A stretch of 64,000 nucleotides of DNA, taken from [Mycobacterium] vasticus. GTDB taxonomy: Bacteria; Actinomycetota; Actinomycetes; Mycobacteriales; Mycobacteriaceae. Shown piece by piece: positions 7,757 to 15,346 of this stretch. The position numbers were made by a program, and so were the translations under genes. The notes beneath the pieces are model-generated. The model worked only from the letters and a program-made list of their open reading frames with translations, did no database searches and had not been told where the DNA came from. Numbering within the stretch: position 1 is the stretch's first letter; each line of letters opens with the position of its first letter. The DNA is taken from NCBI RefSeq assembly GCF_020181595.1, contig NZ_CP084028.1:574967-638966 (forward strand). The letters are read 5' to 3'.

Positions 7757-8353
7757 GTGGGATATGAGTTGAACGGACGGATGGCCGAGGTGTGCAGTTG
7801 TCGGTCACTGTGTCCCTGCACCATCGGCGAGAACGCCGACGGCAACAACTGCGGGTTCAACTGGGTGTTCCACATCGACCGCGGGCAGATCAACGGCGTC
7901 GACGTGGCCGGTCTCAACCTGGGCCTGCTGGGGCATCACGCCGACAACATCTTCGACGTCAACACCCGAGTGTTCGTCATCGTCGACGACCGCGCCGACG
8001 ACACCCAACAGGACGCGCTCGTGACGGCGTTCACCGGCCAAGCCGGCGGGCCGCTGGCCGATCTGGCCGGCCTGGTCAAAGAGATCGTGGGCGTGACCCG
8101 GGCAGCGATCGAATTCGACGTCGACAAAGGCAGTGGCCATTTCAAGGTCGACGGGATCTTCGAAGCCCAAGTCGAGGGCTTTCGGGCCAAGGACGGCTCC
8201 CACACCACCTTGAACAACACCGCGCTCGGCCACGTCTACGGCGCTTTGACCTACCCCGGCAAGGTGATTCGGCATCGAGTCACCGAGACCGAACACGGCC
8301 TGCAGTTCCGGGGCCGGCAGTCGACCCAGACCGAATTCAGCTTCGCGTCCTGA
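7757..8353 (+). CDS. DUF1326 cysteine-rich cytosolic protein
   Basis: A 198-residue protein from GTG 7757, preceded by AAAAGGAG. DUF1326 is marked by the N-terminal cluster EVCSCRSLCPC (Cys13, 15, 19 and 21) and a further Cys32 in 'NNCGFNWVF'. This looks like a metal-binding or thiol-redox site, and the rest forms a beta-rich domain. DUF1326 genes commonly sit next to DUF2182 genes as I recall; function is unassigned to my knowledge. It is flanked by the membrane protein 13 bp upstream and by an FAD/NAD(P) reductase whose GTG lies 14 bp downstream. Confidence 0.85.
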   Translation: MGYELNGRMAEVCSCRSLCPCTIGENADGNNCGFNWVFHIDRGQINGVDVAGLNLGLLGHHADNIFDVNTRVFVIVDDRADDTQQDALVTAFTGQAGGPLADLAGLVKEIVGVTRAAIEFDVDKGSGHFKVDGIFEAQVEGFRAKDGSHTTLNNTALGHVYGALTYPGKVIRHRVTETEHGLQFRGRQSTQTEFSFAS

Positions 8354-8367
8354 TCGGAGAGCCCACC

Positions 8368-9087
8368 GTGGACGTCTACAAGTCGCAGTTGCTGCGGCGC
8401 GAACTGATCGCCGAGGGCACCATGGCGTTCTACTTCGCCAAGCCGGACGGCTATGAATACCTGCCGGGACAGTCCTGCCAGCTGACGCTGATCGACCCGC
8501 CGCCCAAGGATGACTCCAAGGGAGCGACCCGCGAGTTCACCATCGCCAGTGCACCGCATGAAGCTGAACTGATGATCGCGATGCGCCTGCGGGACAGCGC
8601 ATTCAAGGACTTGCTCAAGGACGCCCCGCCCGGAACGACGGTGTCGATCAGCGAAGCCGACGGCGACCTGATCCTGCACCGCGACGTCGGTCGGCCGGCG
8701 GTGTTGATCGCCGGCGGCATCGGTGTCACACCGTTCCTGTCGATCGTTCGCCATGCCGAACGCCATGCGTTGGCGCATCCGCTGTATCTCTTCTACTCCA
8801 ACTGGCGGCCCGAGCTGGCGGCGTTCCTCCCGGAACTCGAAGCGCTGCAGCAGGCCAACCCGCACTTCCGGTTGATCACGACGATGACCGAACCGGATCG
8901 GCAATCCTGGTCCGGCCAGATCGGTGTCATCGACGCCGAACTGTTGCGGCGGCATCTGCCGGACCTCACCAGTCCGGTGTACTACGTCGCGGGGCCGCCG
9001 CCGATGGCGCTGGCCATGCTGGACCTGCTGGAGGATCTGGGCGTCGACGACGCCGACATCAAGTCCGCGGAGTTCTACGGCTACTGA
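8368..9087 (+). CDS. Ferredoxin-NADP+ reductase-like flavoprotein
   Basis: A 239-residue single-chain reductase. The FAD-binding barrel occupies residues 1-105, with 'REFTIASAP' (55-63) as the FAD motif. The NAD(P)-binding domain has 'GGIGVTPFLSI' (116-126) and 'VAGPPPM' near 205. The C-terminus 'EFYGY' is typical of stand-alone FNR-like reductases. No 2Fe-2S or FMN domain is present, so an external partner must receive the electrons. As the third gene of the DUF2182-DUF1326 operon, the cysteine-rich DUF1326 protein or the membrane protein is the obvious candidate. The start is GTG 8368, preceded by GATCGGAG. Confidence 0.85.
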   Translation: MDVYKSQLLRRELIAEGTMAFYFAKPDGYEYLPGQSCQLTLIDPPPKDDSKGATREFTIASAPHEAELMIAMRLRDSAFKDLLKDAPPGTTVSISEADGDLILHRDVGRPAVLIAGGIGVTPFLSIVRHAERHALAHPLYLFYSNWRPELAAFLPELEALQQANPHFRLITTMTEPDRQSWSGQIGVIDAELLRRHLPDLTSPVYYVAGPPPMALAMLDLLEDLGVDDADIKSAEFYGY

Positions 9088-9107
9088 CGTTTGCCGGCCG
9101 CCGCGGC

Positions 9108-9758
9108 TCAGGCCGGGGTGGCGCCGCCTCGCGCGTCGATCACCTGCTGGATCATCTCGACGATCTGGCGCTGTCCGGCCGCGGTGACGTCGAACTTGGA
9201 TCGCATCTCGGCGAAGCCGTTGCCGACCTCGATGAACTGCTCGTCAACCCGCGCGAAACCGGCGGTCATGTCCTGGCGCAGTGTGGTGACGTCCTGGCGT
9301 ACGTCGGTGATGCCGGCGCGCATGTCGGTGATGTCTTGGCGTACGTCGGTGATGTCGGCGTGGAGGTCGGTGGTGTCTTGGTGCAGTGTGGTGATGTCGG
9401 CGTGGAGGTCGGTCATGTCCTGGCGCAATGTGGTGATGTCGGCGCGCATGTCCGTGGTGTCTTGGTGCAGTGCGGTGATGTCGGCGCGCATGTCCGTGGT
9501 GTCTTGGTGCAGTGCGGTGATGCCGGCGCGCACGTCGGTGATGTCGGCGCGCATGTCGACCATGTCCGCGCGCAACGCGTTCATGCTCGCGTTCGTCGCC
9601 CGGCGGAAGTCCTCCATCGCACCGAGATCTCGGTCAACGGCGAGTACGAGCTCCTGAGTAGCAGTCACATCGACCTTGTTGGACCGGACCTCGTTACGCA
9701 GGTTGCGCACCTGGCGTTCCAACGCGGTCACGCGCGGCTCAAGGTTCTCCGGTTGCAT
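9108..9758 (-). CDS. Heptad-repeat coiled-coil protein, 216 aa
   Basis: A soluble, highly charged protein made almost wholly of helix. From about residue 75 to 180 it consists of 7-residue units alternating 'ADITxLH/R' with 'QDTTDMR', which pair into 14-residue repeats. The flanks are less regular ('VTALERQVRNLRNEV' at the start, 'RQIVEMIQQVIDARGG' at the end). No transmembrane segment or signal peptide is seen. The start is ATG 9758; the longer ORF adds an arginine-rich, non-helical leader. Such proteins usually act as oligomerisation rods or scaffolds. Length probably varies between strains through slippage of the DNA repeat. It converges on the flavin reductase gene, 20 bp away. Confidence 0.75.
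   Translation of the reverse strand: MQPENLEPRVTALERQVRNLRNEVRSNKVDVTATQELVLAVDRDLGAMEDFRRATNASMNALRADMVDMRADITDVRAGITALHQDTTDMRADITALHQDTTDMRADITTLRQDMTDLHADITTLHQDTTDLHADITDVRQDITDMRAGITDVRQDVTTLRQDMTAGFARVDEQFIEVGNGFAEMRSKFDVTAAGQRQIVEMIQQVIDARGGATPA
9290..9560. repeat. 42-bp tandem coding repeat (two 21-bp subunits)
   Basis: On the + strand the unit GATGTCGGCGCGCATGTCCG plus a second subunit built on GGTGTCTTGGTGCAGTGCGGT recurs about six times with drift. Two neighbouring copies around 9433-9518 are nearly identical. It encodes the coiled-coil heptads of the minus-strand gene. Confidence 0.8.
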
Positions 9759-9978
9759 GGTGGCAGCGTACGCCGGGACGACGCTCCGGGAAGCCCGGCA
9801 ATCCACAGCTCTTGACCTCCGGCGAGCACTACGCGCTGCTGCAACTCCCGGTGCTAGCACCCGCGCTATCCATTTCGTAACTATCTAGGTCCTTCCGGCG
9901 CGGCGGTGGTGCGTTGGCCCAAGTAGATCTGCCGCATGGCACCGGAATTCGACGACCAGACCGCTAGCCTCCAAACAC

Positions 9979-11271
9979 ATGACCCACCCGGTGCGTTACC
10001 CGCCCGGCGAAGCGCTGCTGGCGCTGCATCGCCGCCGCGGCCCCATGGTCGACGCCGGGCTGGGCCGCCACGGCTACGTCTATCTCTTCGGTGCCGAGGC
10101 CAACAAGTTCGTCTTCGCCAACTCCGACGCCTTCAACTGGTGGGAGGCATTCCAGGTGCTGGTGCCCGTCGACGGACCCACCGCACTGATCGTCAGCGAC
10201 GGTGCCGACCACCGTCGTCGCCGCAGCCTGGTCCAACCGGCATTCCACCACCGCCACCTCGCCAACTACCTGCAGATCATGGCGGCCAACGCCGACGCCG
10301 TCATCGAAACCTGGCAGCCCGACCACACCGTCGACATCTTCGCCCACCTCCGCGCCGCGATCCGGCGCAGTGCCATCGAGTCACTGTTCGGCCAGGCCAT
10401 GGCCGGGTACGCCGACTACCTGGGCGAACAACTGCAGCCGCTGATGGACCTGACCCACCTGCTGCCCCAAACACTGCGGGCCGTTCAGCTGCTGCGCACC
10501 CCGGCGTGGCGACGCGCGATGGCCGCCAAAGCCCGCGTCGACGAGCTGATCTACACCGAGATAGCCCGCGCCCGAAACCACCCCAGCGCCGACGACAACG
10601 TGCTGGCCACCCTGATCGCCGGGCGCACCGAGGACGGCGAGGCGCTGCGCGACAACGAGATCCGCGACCAGGTCGTCTCGCTGATCGCCGCCGGCTACGA
10701 AACAACCAGCGCGGCAATGGGATGGGCGGTGTATGCCCTGCTGAGCGCCCCCGGGGTGTGGGAGGCCGCCGCCGCGGAGGTCGGTGACGTCCTCGAAGGC
10801 CGGCCACCCGACGCCGCCGACCTGAAAAACCTGACCTACCTCAACGGCGTCGTGCACGAAACGCTGCGGCTCTACCCGCCGGCGGTGATCTCGGCGCGCA
10901 AGGTCACCCGCGAGCTGTCGTTCGCGGGCCGTCGCATCCGCGCCGGGCGCACCCTGGTGTTCAGCCCCTATGTCACCCACCGGCTGCCGCAGCTGTGGGC
11001 CGACCCGCTGCGATTCGAGCCGCGCCGCTGGGACCCCGCCTCCCCGGGGTATCGCCGGCCCGCCCCGTACGAGTTCCTGCCGTTCGGCGGCGGGACGCAT
11101 CGCTGCATCGGGTCGGCGTTCGCGACCGCAGAGCTGACGGTCATGCTGGCCCGGCTGCTGGCCAGAACCCAGCTGAACCTTCTTGACCAGCGCATACGTG
11201 CCGGGGGATACGCGGCGCTGCAGCCGCGGAACGGTCTGGTCGTGCGGGTGGAGCGCGTCGCCGAAACGTGA
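9979..11271 (+). CDS. Cytochrome P450
   Basis: A 430-residue haem-thiolate monooxygenase. Key motifs are the I-helix AGYETTS (238-244), the K-helix ETLR (ExxR, 294-297), the PERF-like 'FEPRRWDP', and the haem loop FGGGTHRCIG with the cysteine ligand at about 376. The size fits a soluble class I bacterial P450 that needs separate ferredoxin and reductase partners. Sequence style resembles mycobacterial CYP135/138-like enzymes, but I cannot name the subfamily or substrate. It follows a 220-bp divergent gap (9759-9978) with no gene. ATG 9979 is the only sensible start. Confidence 0.95.
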   Translation: MTHPVRYPPGEALLALHRRRGPMVDAGLGRHGYVYLFGAEANKFVFANSDAFNWWEAFQVLVPVDGPTALIVSDGADHRRRRSLVQPAFHHRHLANYLQIMAANADAVIETWQPDHTVDIFAHLRAAIRRSAIESLFGQAMAGYADYLGEQLQPLMDLTHLLPQTLRAVQLLRTPAWRRAMAAKARVDELIYTEIARARNHPSADDNVLATLIAGRTEDGEALRDNEIRDQVVSLIAAGYETTSAAMGWAVYALLSAPGVWEAAAAEVGDVLEGRPPDAADLKNLTYLNGVVHETLRLYPPAVISARKVTRELSFAGRRIRAGRTLVFSPYVTHRLPQLWADPLRFEPRRWDPASPGYRRPAPYEFLPFGGGTHRCIGSAFATAELTVMLARLLARTQLNLLDQRIRAGGYAALQPRNGLVVRVERVAET

Positions 11272-11348
11272 CAATTTTGTGGCGCGTGAGGTTGGGCTGG
11301 CATTTCCCTTAGAGATATGATGTGGTGTAGGCCACGTTAAAAAAAAGA

Positions 11349-11364
11349 TGTGACGCACACCACA
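11349..11364. promoter_or_regulatory. CRP-like operator half-match
   Basis: TGTGACGCACACCACA fits the CRP/Cmr consensus TGTGA-N6-TCACA with one mismatch. It directly abuts the AGGAG Shine-Dalgarno of the next small ORF, so binding would more likely repress than activate. A second imperfect palindrome (GTGGTGTAGGCCAC) lies just upstream. Confidence 0.4.
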
Positions 11365-11377
11365 GGAGATGATGGCC

Positions 11378-11512
11378 ATGACGACCTTCTTGAGCGGGCT
11401 CGCCGTCACCGCTGCCACCGCGACGGTCGGAGCCGGGATGATGGGCCACGCGACCGTGGCGCTGTGCGTCGGTCTGGTCTCGGCGGCGTTCTTCGCCGGC
11501 CAGATGTGCTGA
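11378..11512 (+). CDS. Small hydrophobic protein, 44 aa
   Basis: A short ORF beginning MTTFLSGLAVTAATATVGAG and ending AFFAGQMC. It has two hydrophobic stretches separated by 'MMGHAT', so it would be a one- or two-pass membrane peptide with a C-terminal cysteine. A good Shine-Dalgarno (CAGGAG) lies 10 bp upstream of ATG 11378; in-frame ATGs at 11369 and 11372 are alternatives. The upstream region has promoter-like A-rich sequence and a CRP-like palindrome. No family was recognised. It is too well equipped with translation signals to be dismissed, but expression is unproven. Confidence 0.55.
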   Translation: MTTFLSGLAVTAATATVGAGMMGHATVALCVGLVSAAFFAGQMC

Positions 11513-11608
11513 TTGGCCCGAACCGCAGCCCTCTGAATCACCGGACGTGGCACGCTCGTCGGCGTGCCCGTCTCCCTGCCCGCCATCCGCGATTCGCCAG
11601 CGCCTCTG

Positions 11609-11833
11609 AACGCCACGTCTATCAGGTCCTGGTTGCGCAGCAGGACCAGGTGGAACAAGACGCCCTCAAACTGGTTCGCAAATGCGCATTGCGCGCGATG
11701 GACGCCTCGCATCTGGCGGTGGCCGCTCTGGTCGTGCCGCCGCTGTTGGCGCCCGGGAAACCGAATGGGGTTCGCCTCACGCGACGCCGCACAACGGCGG
11801 GTCGCCGAGGACATGGGCTTCGTGTTGGTCTGA
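11609..11833 (+). pseudogene. Decayed PIN-domain (VapC-like) toxin remnant
   Basis: One frame contains 'YQVLVAQQDQVEQDALKLV' and then 'RAMDASHLAVAAL', which matches the third helix and the catalytic Asp region of PIN-domain toxins. After about position 11765 the expected C-terminus, 'FASRDAAQRRVAEDMGFVLV', continues in a different frame and stops at 11833. The N-terminal half with the first catalytic Asp is not recognisable. At least one frameshift and a 5' loss therefore inactivate it. It sits only 10 bp from the end of an intact VapC gene on the other strand. Confidence 0.5.
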
Positions 11834-11842
11834 GCCGGATGG

Positions 11843-12235
11843 TCAGATCTGGATGACGCTGACTCCAGGCATCCCCGAGTAGTCCGTGTCCTGAGTGACC
11901 ACCGGAATGTCATGCGCCAGAGCCGTTGCCGCAATCCAACTGTCGTTGATCGGTACCTTCCGGCCGGCTGCGCGGAGCTGGGACACCAGCAAGGCCCAGG
12001 CGTCGGAGACCCGCTCGTCGACACTCAGCGGTTCGAACCTCTGCGCGATCTGGTAGGTGGAGAGTCGGCGGGCCAGGGCTTCGGGGCTCGAGGCGTGCAA
12101 TACCCCGAGCCGAAGTTCGCCGAGCGTGATGGCCGAAACGCCCCACTCGAACTGCGTGAACCGGCCGGCGTCGATGCGTTGAGTTTCAAGCCCGATGAAG
12201 ACTGACGTGTCCGCCAGCGCCCGCTGAAGGCCCAT
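11843..12235 (-). CDS. vapC: VapC-type PIN-domain ribonuclease toxin
   Basis: A 130-residue PIN-domain protein. The four acidic residues expected to hold Mg2+ are visible: Asp9 in 'LADTSVFIG', Glu40 in 'TLGELRLGV', Asp98 in 'INDSWIAATA' and Asp116 in 'VVTQDTDY'. VapC toxins cut RNA (tRNA or rRNA) and are held inactive by their cognate antitoxin. The gene lies 6 bp downstream of a Phd/VapB-like antitoxin gene on the same strand, the standard antitoxin-first order. All catalytic residues are present, so the pair looks intact. The family number within VapC cannot be assigned by eye. Confidence 0.9.
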   Translation of the reverse strand: MGLQRALADTSVFIGLETQRIDAGRFTQFEWGVSAITLGELRLGVLHASSPEALARRLSTYQIAQRFEPLSVDERVSDAWALLVSQLRAAGRKVPINDSWIAATALAHDIPVVTQDTDYSGMPGVSVIQI

Positions 12236-12241
12236 GGCCGA

Positions 12242-12499
12242 TCAGTACGGCAGGTCGTCGGTGGTCTGCGTCAGGGCCTCACGCAGTTCTTCCCGCAATC
12301 CGGTGGTATCAGGACCCAGTCGCAACAGTTCGCCGAGCACTTCTGCGGCGGGCCGCCACTGGTTGCGCCGAGACACCGGGCTGATCCGCGCCACCGGGCG
12401 GTTGTCCTTGAGCACCTCGATCACTTCGCCGGCCGCTACCCGGCGCAGAATCTCCGCGGTGTGGTTGCGGAGGTCGCGGGCGGGGACTGTAGCAGTCAT
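12242..12499 (-). CDS. vapB: VapB/Phd-like antitoxin
   Basis: An 85-residue protein beginning MTATVPARDLRNHTAEILRR, the typical Phd/YefM-VapB N-terminal DNA-binding fold ('RDLRNHTAEILRRVAAGEVIEVLKDNRPVA' pattern). It is followed by an extended C-terminus ending 'LTQTTDDLPY' that would wrap the toxin. The start ATG 12499 lies within a perfect inverted repeat, consistent with autoregulation by the VapBC complex. The stop is 6 bp before the vapC start. Confidence 0.9.
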   Translation of the reverse strand: MTATVPARDLRNHTAEILRRVAAGEVIEVLKDNRPVARISPVSRRNQWRPAAEVLGELLRLGPDTTGLREELREALTQTTDDLPY

Positions 12500-12512
12500 G
12501 CTACGAGCGTAG
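12489..12512. promoter_or_regulatory. Inverted repeats at the vapB start (putative VapBC operator)
   Basis: GTAGCA-GTCA-TGCTAC (12489-12504) overlaps CTACG-AG-CGTAG (12501-12512); both arms are perfect. The repeats cover the vapB start codon, as expected for an autoregulatory operator on a leaderless or short-leader transcript. Confidence 0.6.
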
Positions 12513-12550
12513 CGACGCATCGCTGCGACCACAACCGTAAGGTCAACCGG

Positions 12551-13033
12551 GTGAGCATCGAAGAACGGCTGGCCGCCCTCGAACAGATCGAGGCGATCAA
12601 GGCCCTCAAGCACCGTTACTTTCGCGCCTGCGACGCCAAGGACCCCGACACCTTCCGGTCCTGCTTCATCGCCGACGGAGCCGACGTCGACTACGGCCCG
12701 CTCGGCGGCGCCTCCGACGCCGATCAGATGGCCGAGATGTTCCGCCGCATCGCACTGCACACCGTCGACGGCAAACACGTCGTCCTCGACATGCACCACG
12801 GCATGCACCCGGACATCACCGTCACCGGGCCCGGCCGCGCCAGCGGACGCTGGACGCTGAAGTTTCGCCAGCTCAACATGACTGACCGCACCGAACGACT
12901 GCTCACCGGCGAATACGACGACGACTACGTGATCGAGGACGGGCAGTGGAAGATGTCGCGCTCCCGCTTCCGCCAGCTCTGGTGCATGGTCCGACCGCTC
13001 GGCGACGCCGTAGTGGAGGCCGGCAATGAGTGA
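12551..13033 (+). CDS. SnoaL-like / nuclear transport factor 2-fold protein
   Basis: A 160-residue protein of the SnoaL-like type: N-terminal helices 'EERLAALEQIEAIKALKHRYF' (described, first 21 residues), 'ACDAKDPDTFRSCF', then a cone-shaped beta sheet ending 'WKMSRSRFRQLW'. Members bind small polyketide- or steroid-like ligands, and some are dehydratases or isomerases. It overlaps the next gene, a short-chain dehydrogenase, by 8 bp, so the two probably act on the same metabolite. The start is GTG 12551. Confidence 0.85.
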   Translation: MSIEERLAALEQIEAIKALKHRYFRACDAKDPDTFRSCFIADGADVDYGPLGGASDADQMAEMFRRIALHTVDGKHVVLDMHHGMHPDITVTGPGRASGRWTLKFRQLNMTDRTERLLTGEYDDDYVIEDGQWKMSRSRFRQLWCMVRPLGDAVVEAGNE

Positions 13034-13853
13034 CGCCCGCATCGCCCTGGTCACCGGCGCCAGCCGCAGCGTCGGCAAGGGCATCGCCCTGGCGCTGGGG
13101 TCGGCCGGCTGGACCGTCTACGGCACCGCCCGCGGCGCCGGCCCCCTGGATGAGACCGCGCGGGAAGTCACAGAACGCGGCGGGCGCGGCATCGCCGTGG
13201 CGTGCGACCACCGCGACGACGCCCAGATCGCCGCGCTGTTCACCCGCATCGCCGACGAACAGAACGGCCGGCTGGACCTGCTGGTCAACAACGTCTGGGC
13301 CGCGCCCAAGGGATTCGGCGGGTTCACCGAGAAGTTCTGGCAGCGCCCGGTGACCGACTGGGACACCCTGATCGGGGTGGGGCTGCGCGCCCACTACGTC
13401 GCCTCGGTGCACGCCGCGCAGCTGATGGTTCCGCGCGGGTCGGGCCTGATCGCCAACATCTCCTCGTTCGGCACCCGCGGGCACCTGCACTCGGTGCTCT
13501 ACGGCATGTCCAAGGCCGGCCTGGACAAGATGGCCGCCGACATGGCCGTCGAACTGGCCGGCACCGGCGTCAGCGCGGTCTCACTGTGGCCGGGGTTGGT
13601 CAAGAACGAGGTCATGCAGGGCTTCATCGACCGCGGGCTGGACAACTTCCAGGGTTTTCCGCTGACCAACGCCGAAACCCCGGAGTTCATCGGGCGCGTC
13701 ATCGCCGCACTGGCGAATGACCCGGACGTGGCAGCCCGCAGCGGACACACCCTGATCACCGCCGAGACCGCGCTGGACTACTCCGTCACCGACATCGAAG
13801 GCAACCAGCCGGACTCGCACCGCGAACTGTTCGGCGGTGGTCCGCTGTACTGA
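13026..13853 (+). CDS. Short-chain dehydrogenase/reductase (SDR)
   Basis: A 275-residue classical SDR. The Rossmann glycine motif TGASRSVGKG lies at about 10-19, 'LLVNN' near 88, the catalytic Ser region 'NISSFG' near 145, and the catalytic YGMSK (YxxxK) near 158-162. The cofactor is probably NAD(P)H. An extended C-terminal part after 'SLWPGLVKNEV' resembles DHRS1-like reductases. Its start overlaps the SnoaL-like gene, and the stop is 3 bp from the convergent zinc-ribbon SDR gene. The substrate is not predictable. Confidence 0.9.
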   Translation: MSDARIALVTGASRSVGKGIALALGSAGWTVYGTARGAGPLDETAREVTERGGRGIAVACDHRDDAQIAALFTRIADEQNGRLDLLVNNVWAAPKGFGGFTEKFWQRPVTDWDTLIGVGLRAHYVASVHAAQLMVPRGSGLIANISSFGTRGHLHSVLYGMSKAGLDKMAADMAVELAGTGVSAVSLWPGLVKNEVMQGFIDRGLDNFQGFPLTNAETPEFIGRVIAALANDPDVAARSGHTLITAETALDYSVTDIEGNQPDSHRELFGGGPLY

Positions 13854-13856
13854 CCG

Positions 13857-15275
13857 CTACCAGTTGCTCGGCGCGTAATCCTTGAGGAAACACCCGTACA
13901 GATCCTCGCCGGCCTCCCCGCGCACGATCGGGTCATAGACCCGGGCCGCGCCGTCGACCAGATCCAGCGGGGCGTGGAAACCCTCCTCGGCCAGCCGCAG
14001 CTTGGTCGGATGCGGGCGCTCATCGGTGATCCAGCCGGTGTCCACCGCGGTCATCAGGATGCCGTCGTTCTCAAGCATCTCCTCCGCACTGGTGCGGGTC
14101 AGCATGTTCAATGCGGCCTTGGCCATGTTGGTGTGCGGATGCCCCGGGCCCTTGTAGCGACGGCTGAACTGGCCCTCCATCGCCGACACGTTCACCACGT
14201 ACTTACGCCGCGCGGGGGAGGCCGCCATCGCCGGACGCAGCCGGCTGACCAGGATGAACGGCGCGGTCTGATTGCACAGTTGCACCTCGAGCAGCTCCAG
14301 GGCGTCGACCTCATGCACCCGCTGCGTCCAGCTGTTGATCGCGGCGGTGTCGGGCAGCAGCCCGCCCGCGTCGATCGCCAGCCCGGCGGCGATGCGCTCC
14401 GGGGATGCGCTGCGGGCGGTCAGGGCCAACTCCGTCAGTGCGTGCGGCTCCTGGTGCTCGGCGAGGCTGCCGGCCAGTGCGGCCGGGTGCGCGTCGCTGA
14501 CATGGTCGAAGGTGATCACGTCGACCAGCTCGTTTGCCGGCGTGCGCTCGGCCTCGACCAGCGCGGAATACGAGCCGGGGGCGCGCCGCACCGTCTGCGC
14601 GGCGTTGTTGATCAGGATGTCCAGCGGGCCCTGGCCGGCCACCGTGTCCGCCAGCGCGACGACCTGGGCCGGGTCGCGCAGGTCGATGCCCACCACCTGC
14701 AGCCGGTGCAGCCAGTCGGCGTGATCGGGCATCGCGGCGAAGCGGCGCACCGCGTCGTTGGGGAATCGGGTGGTGATGGTGGTGTGCGCGCCGTCGCGCA
14801 GCAGCCGCAACGCGATGTACATGCCGATCTTGGCGCGCCCGCCGGTGAGCAGGGCACGCCTGCCGGTCAGGTCGGTGCGCGCGTCGCGTTTGGCGTGGCT
14901 CATCGCCGCGCAGTCCGGGCAGAGCTGGTGATAGAAGGCGTCCACCTGCGTGTAGTGCTGCTTGCAGATGTAGCAGGCCCGCGAGCGGATGAGGGTGCCC
15001 GCCGAGGCGCCTTCGGTGCTGGACACCAGCGGAATGCCCTGCGTCTCGTCGTCGATGCGGCCCGGAGCCCCTGTGGCGGTGGCGGCGACGACGGCCTTGT
15101 CGGCGGCGGCCACCGCGTCGCGTTTGGCATCCCGGCGGGCCTTCTTCACGGCCTTGAAGATGTGTGCGGTGGCGCGGCGGACGGCGACGGCGTCGGGGTG
15201 CTCGGGTGGCAGCGCATTGACCTCGGCGAGCACCTGCAGGCAGGTGGCGAGTTTCTGCGGGTCGATGGCGGTCAC
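13857..15275 (-). CDS. Large SDR with N-terminal zinc ribbon
   Basis: The protein is about 472 residues. The first ~90 residues are helical and basic ('AVKKARRDAKRDAV'). A zinc-ribbon pair CYIC ... CPDC follows near residues 100-122. Then comes an SDR Rossmann domain with 'TGGRAKIGMYIALRLL' near 145 and 'ILINNAA'. The usual YxxxK is replaced: the lysine in 'HPHTNMAKAALN' has Thr, not Tyr, four residues before it. Catalysis may therefore differ; I have a memory of this 'PHTNMAKAAL' form in other members, so it may be family-specific. GTG 15275 (MTAIDPQKL) is preferred over GTG 15296. It is divergent from prfC. Confidence 0.75.
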   Translation of the reverse strand: MTAIDPQKLATCLQVLAEVNALPPEHPDAVAVRRATAHIFKAVKKARRDAKRDAVAAADKAVVAATATGAPGRIDDETQGIPLVSSTEGASAGTLIRSRACYICKQHYTQVDAFYHQLCPDCAAMSHAKRDARTDLTGRRALLTGGRAKIGMYIALRLLRDGAHTTITTRFPNDAVRRFAAMPDHADWLHRLQVVGIDLRDPAQVVALADTVAGQGPLDILINNAAQTVRRAPGSYSALVEAERTPANELVDVITFDHVSDAHPAALAGSLAEHQEPHALTELALTARSASPERIAAGLAIDAGGLLPDTAAINSWTQRVHEVDALELLEVQLCNQTAPFILVSRLRPAMAASPARRKYVVNVSAMEGQFSRRYKGPGHPHTNMAKAALNMLTRTSAEEMLENDGILMTAVDTGWITDERPHPTKLRLAEEGFHAPLDLVDGAARVYDPIVRGEAGEDLYGCFLKDYAPSNW

Positions 15276-15346
15276 GCCTGGTAAGGGTACGGGCACCTGC
15301 GCCGATTATCGATTTGCTGCAATTCGCCAATACACTCGCTGGCGCC

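Noticed and set aside
9290..9560. Regular ~21/42-bp repeats resembling a CRISPR array
   Set aside because: There are no unique spacers; the repeats are contiguous and in frame within a coiled-coil gene.
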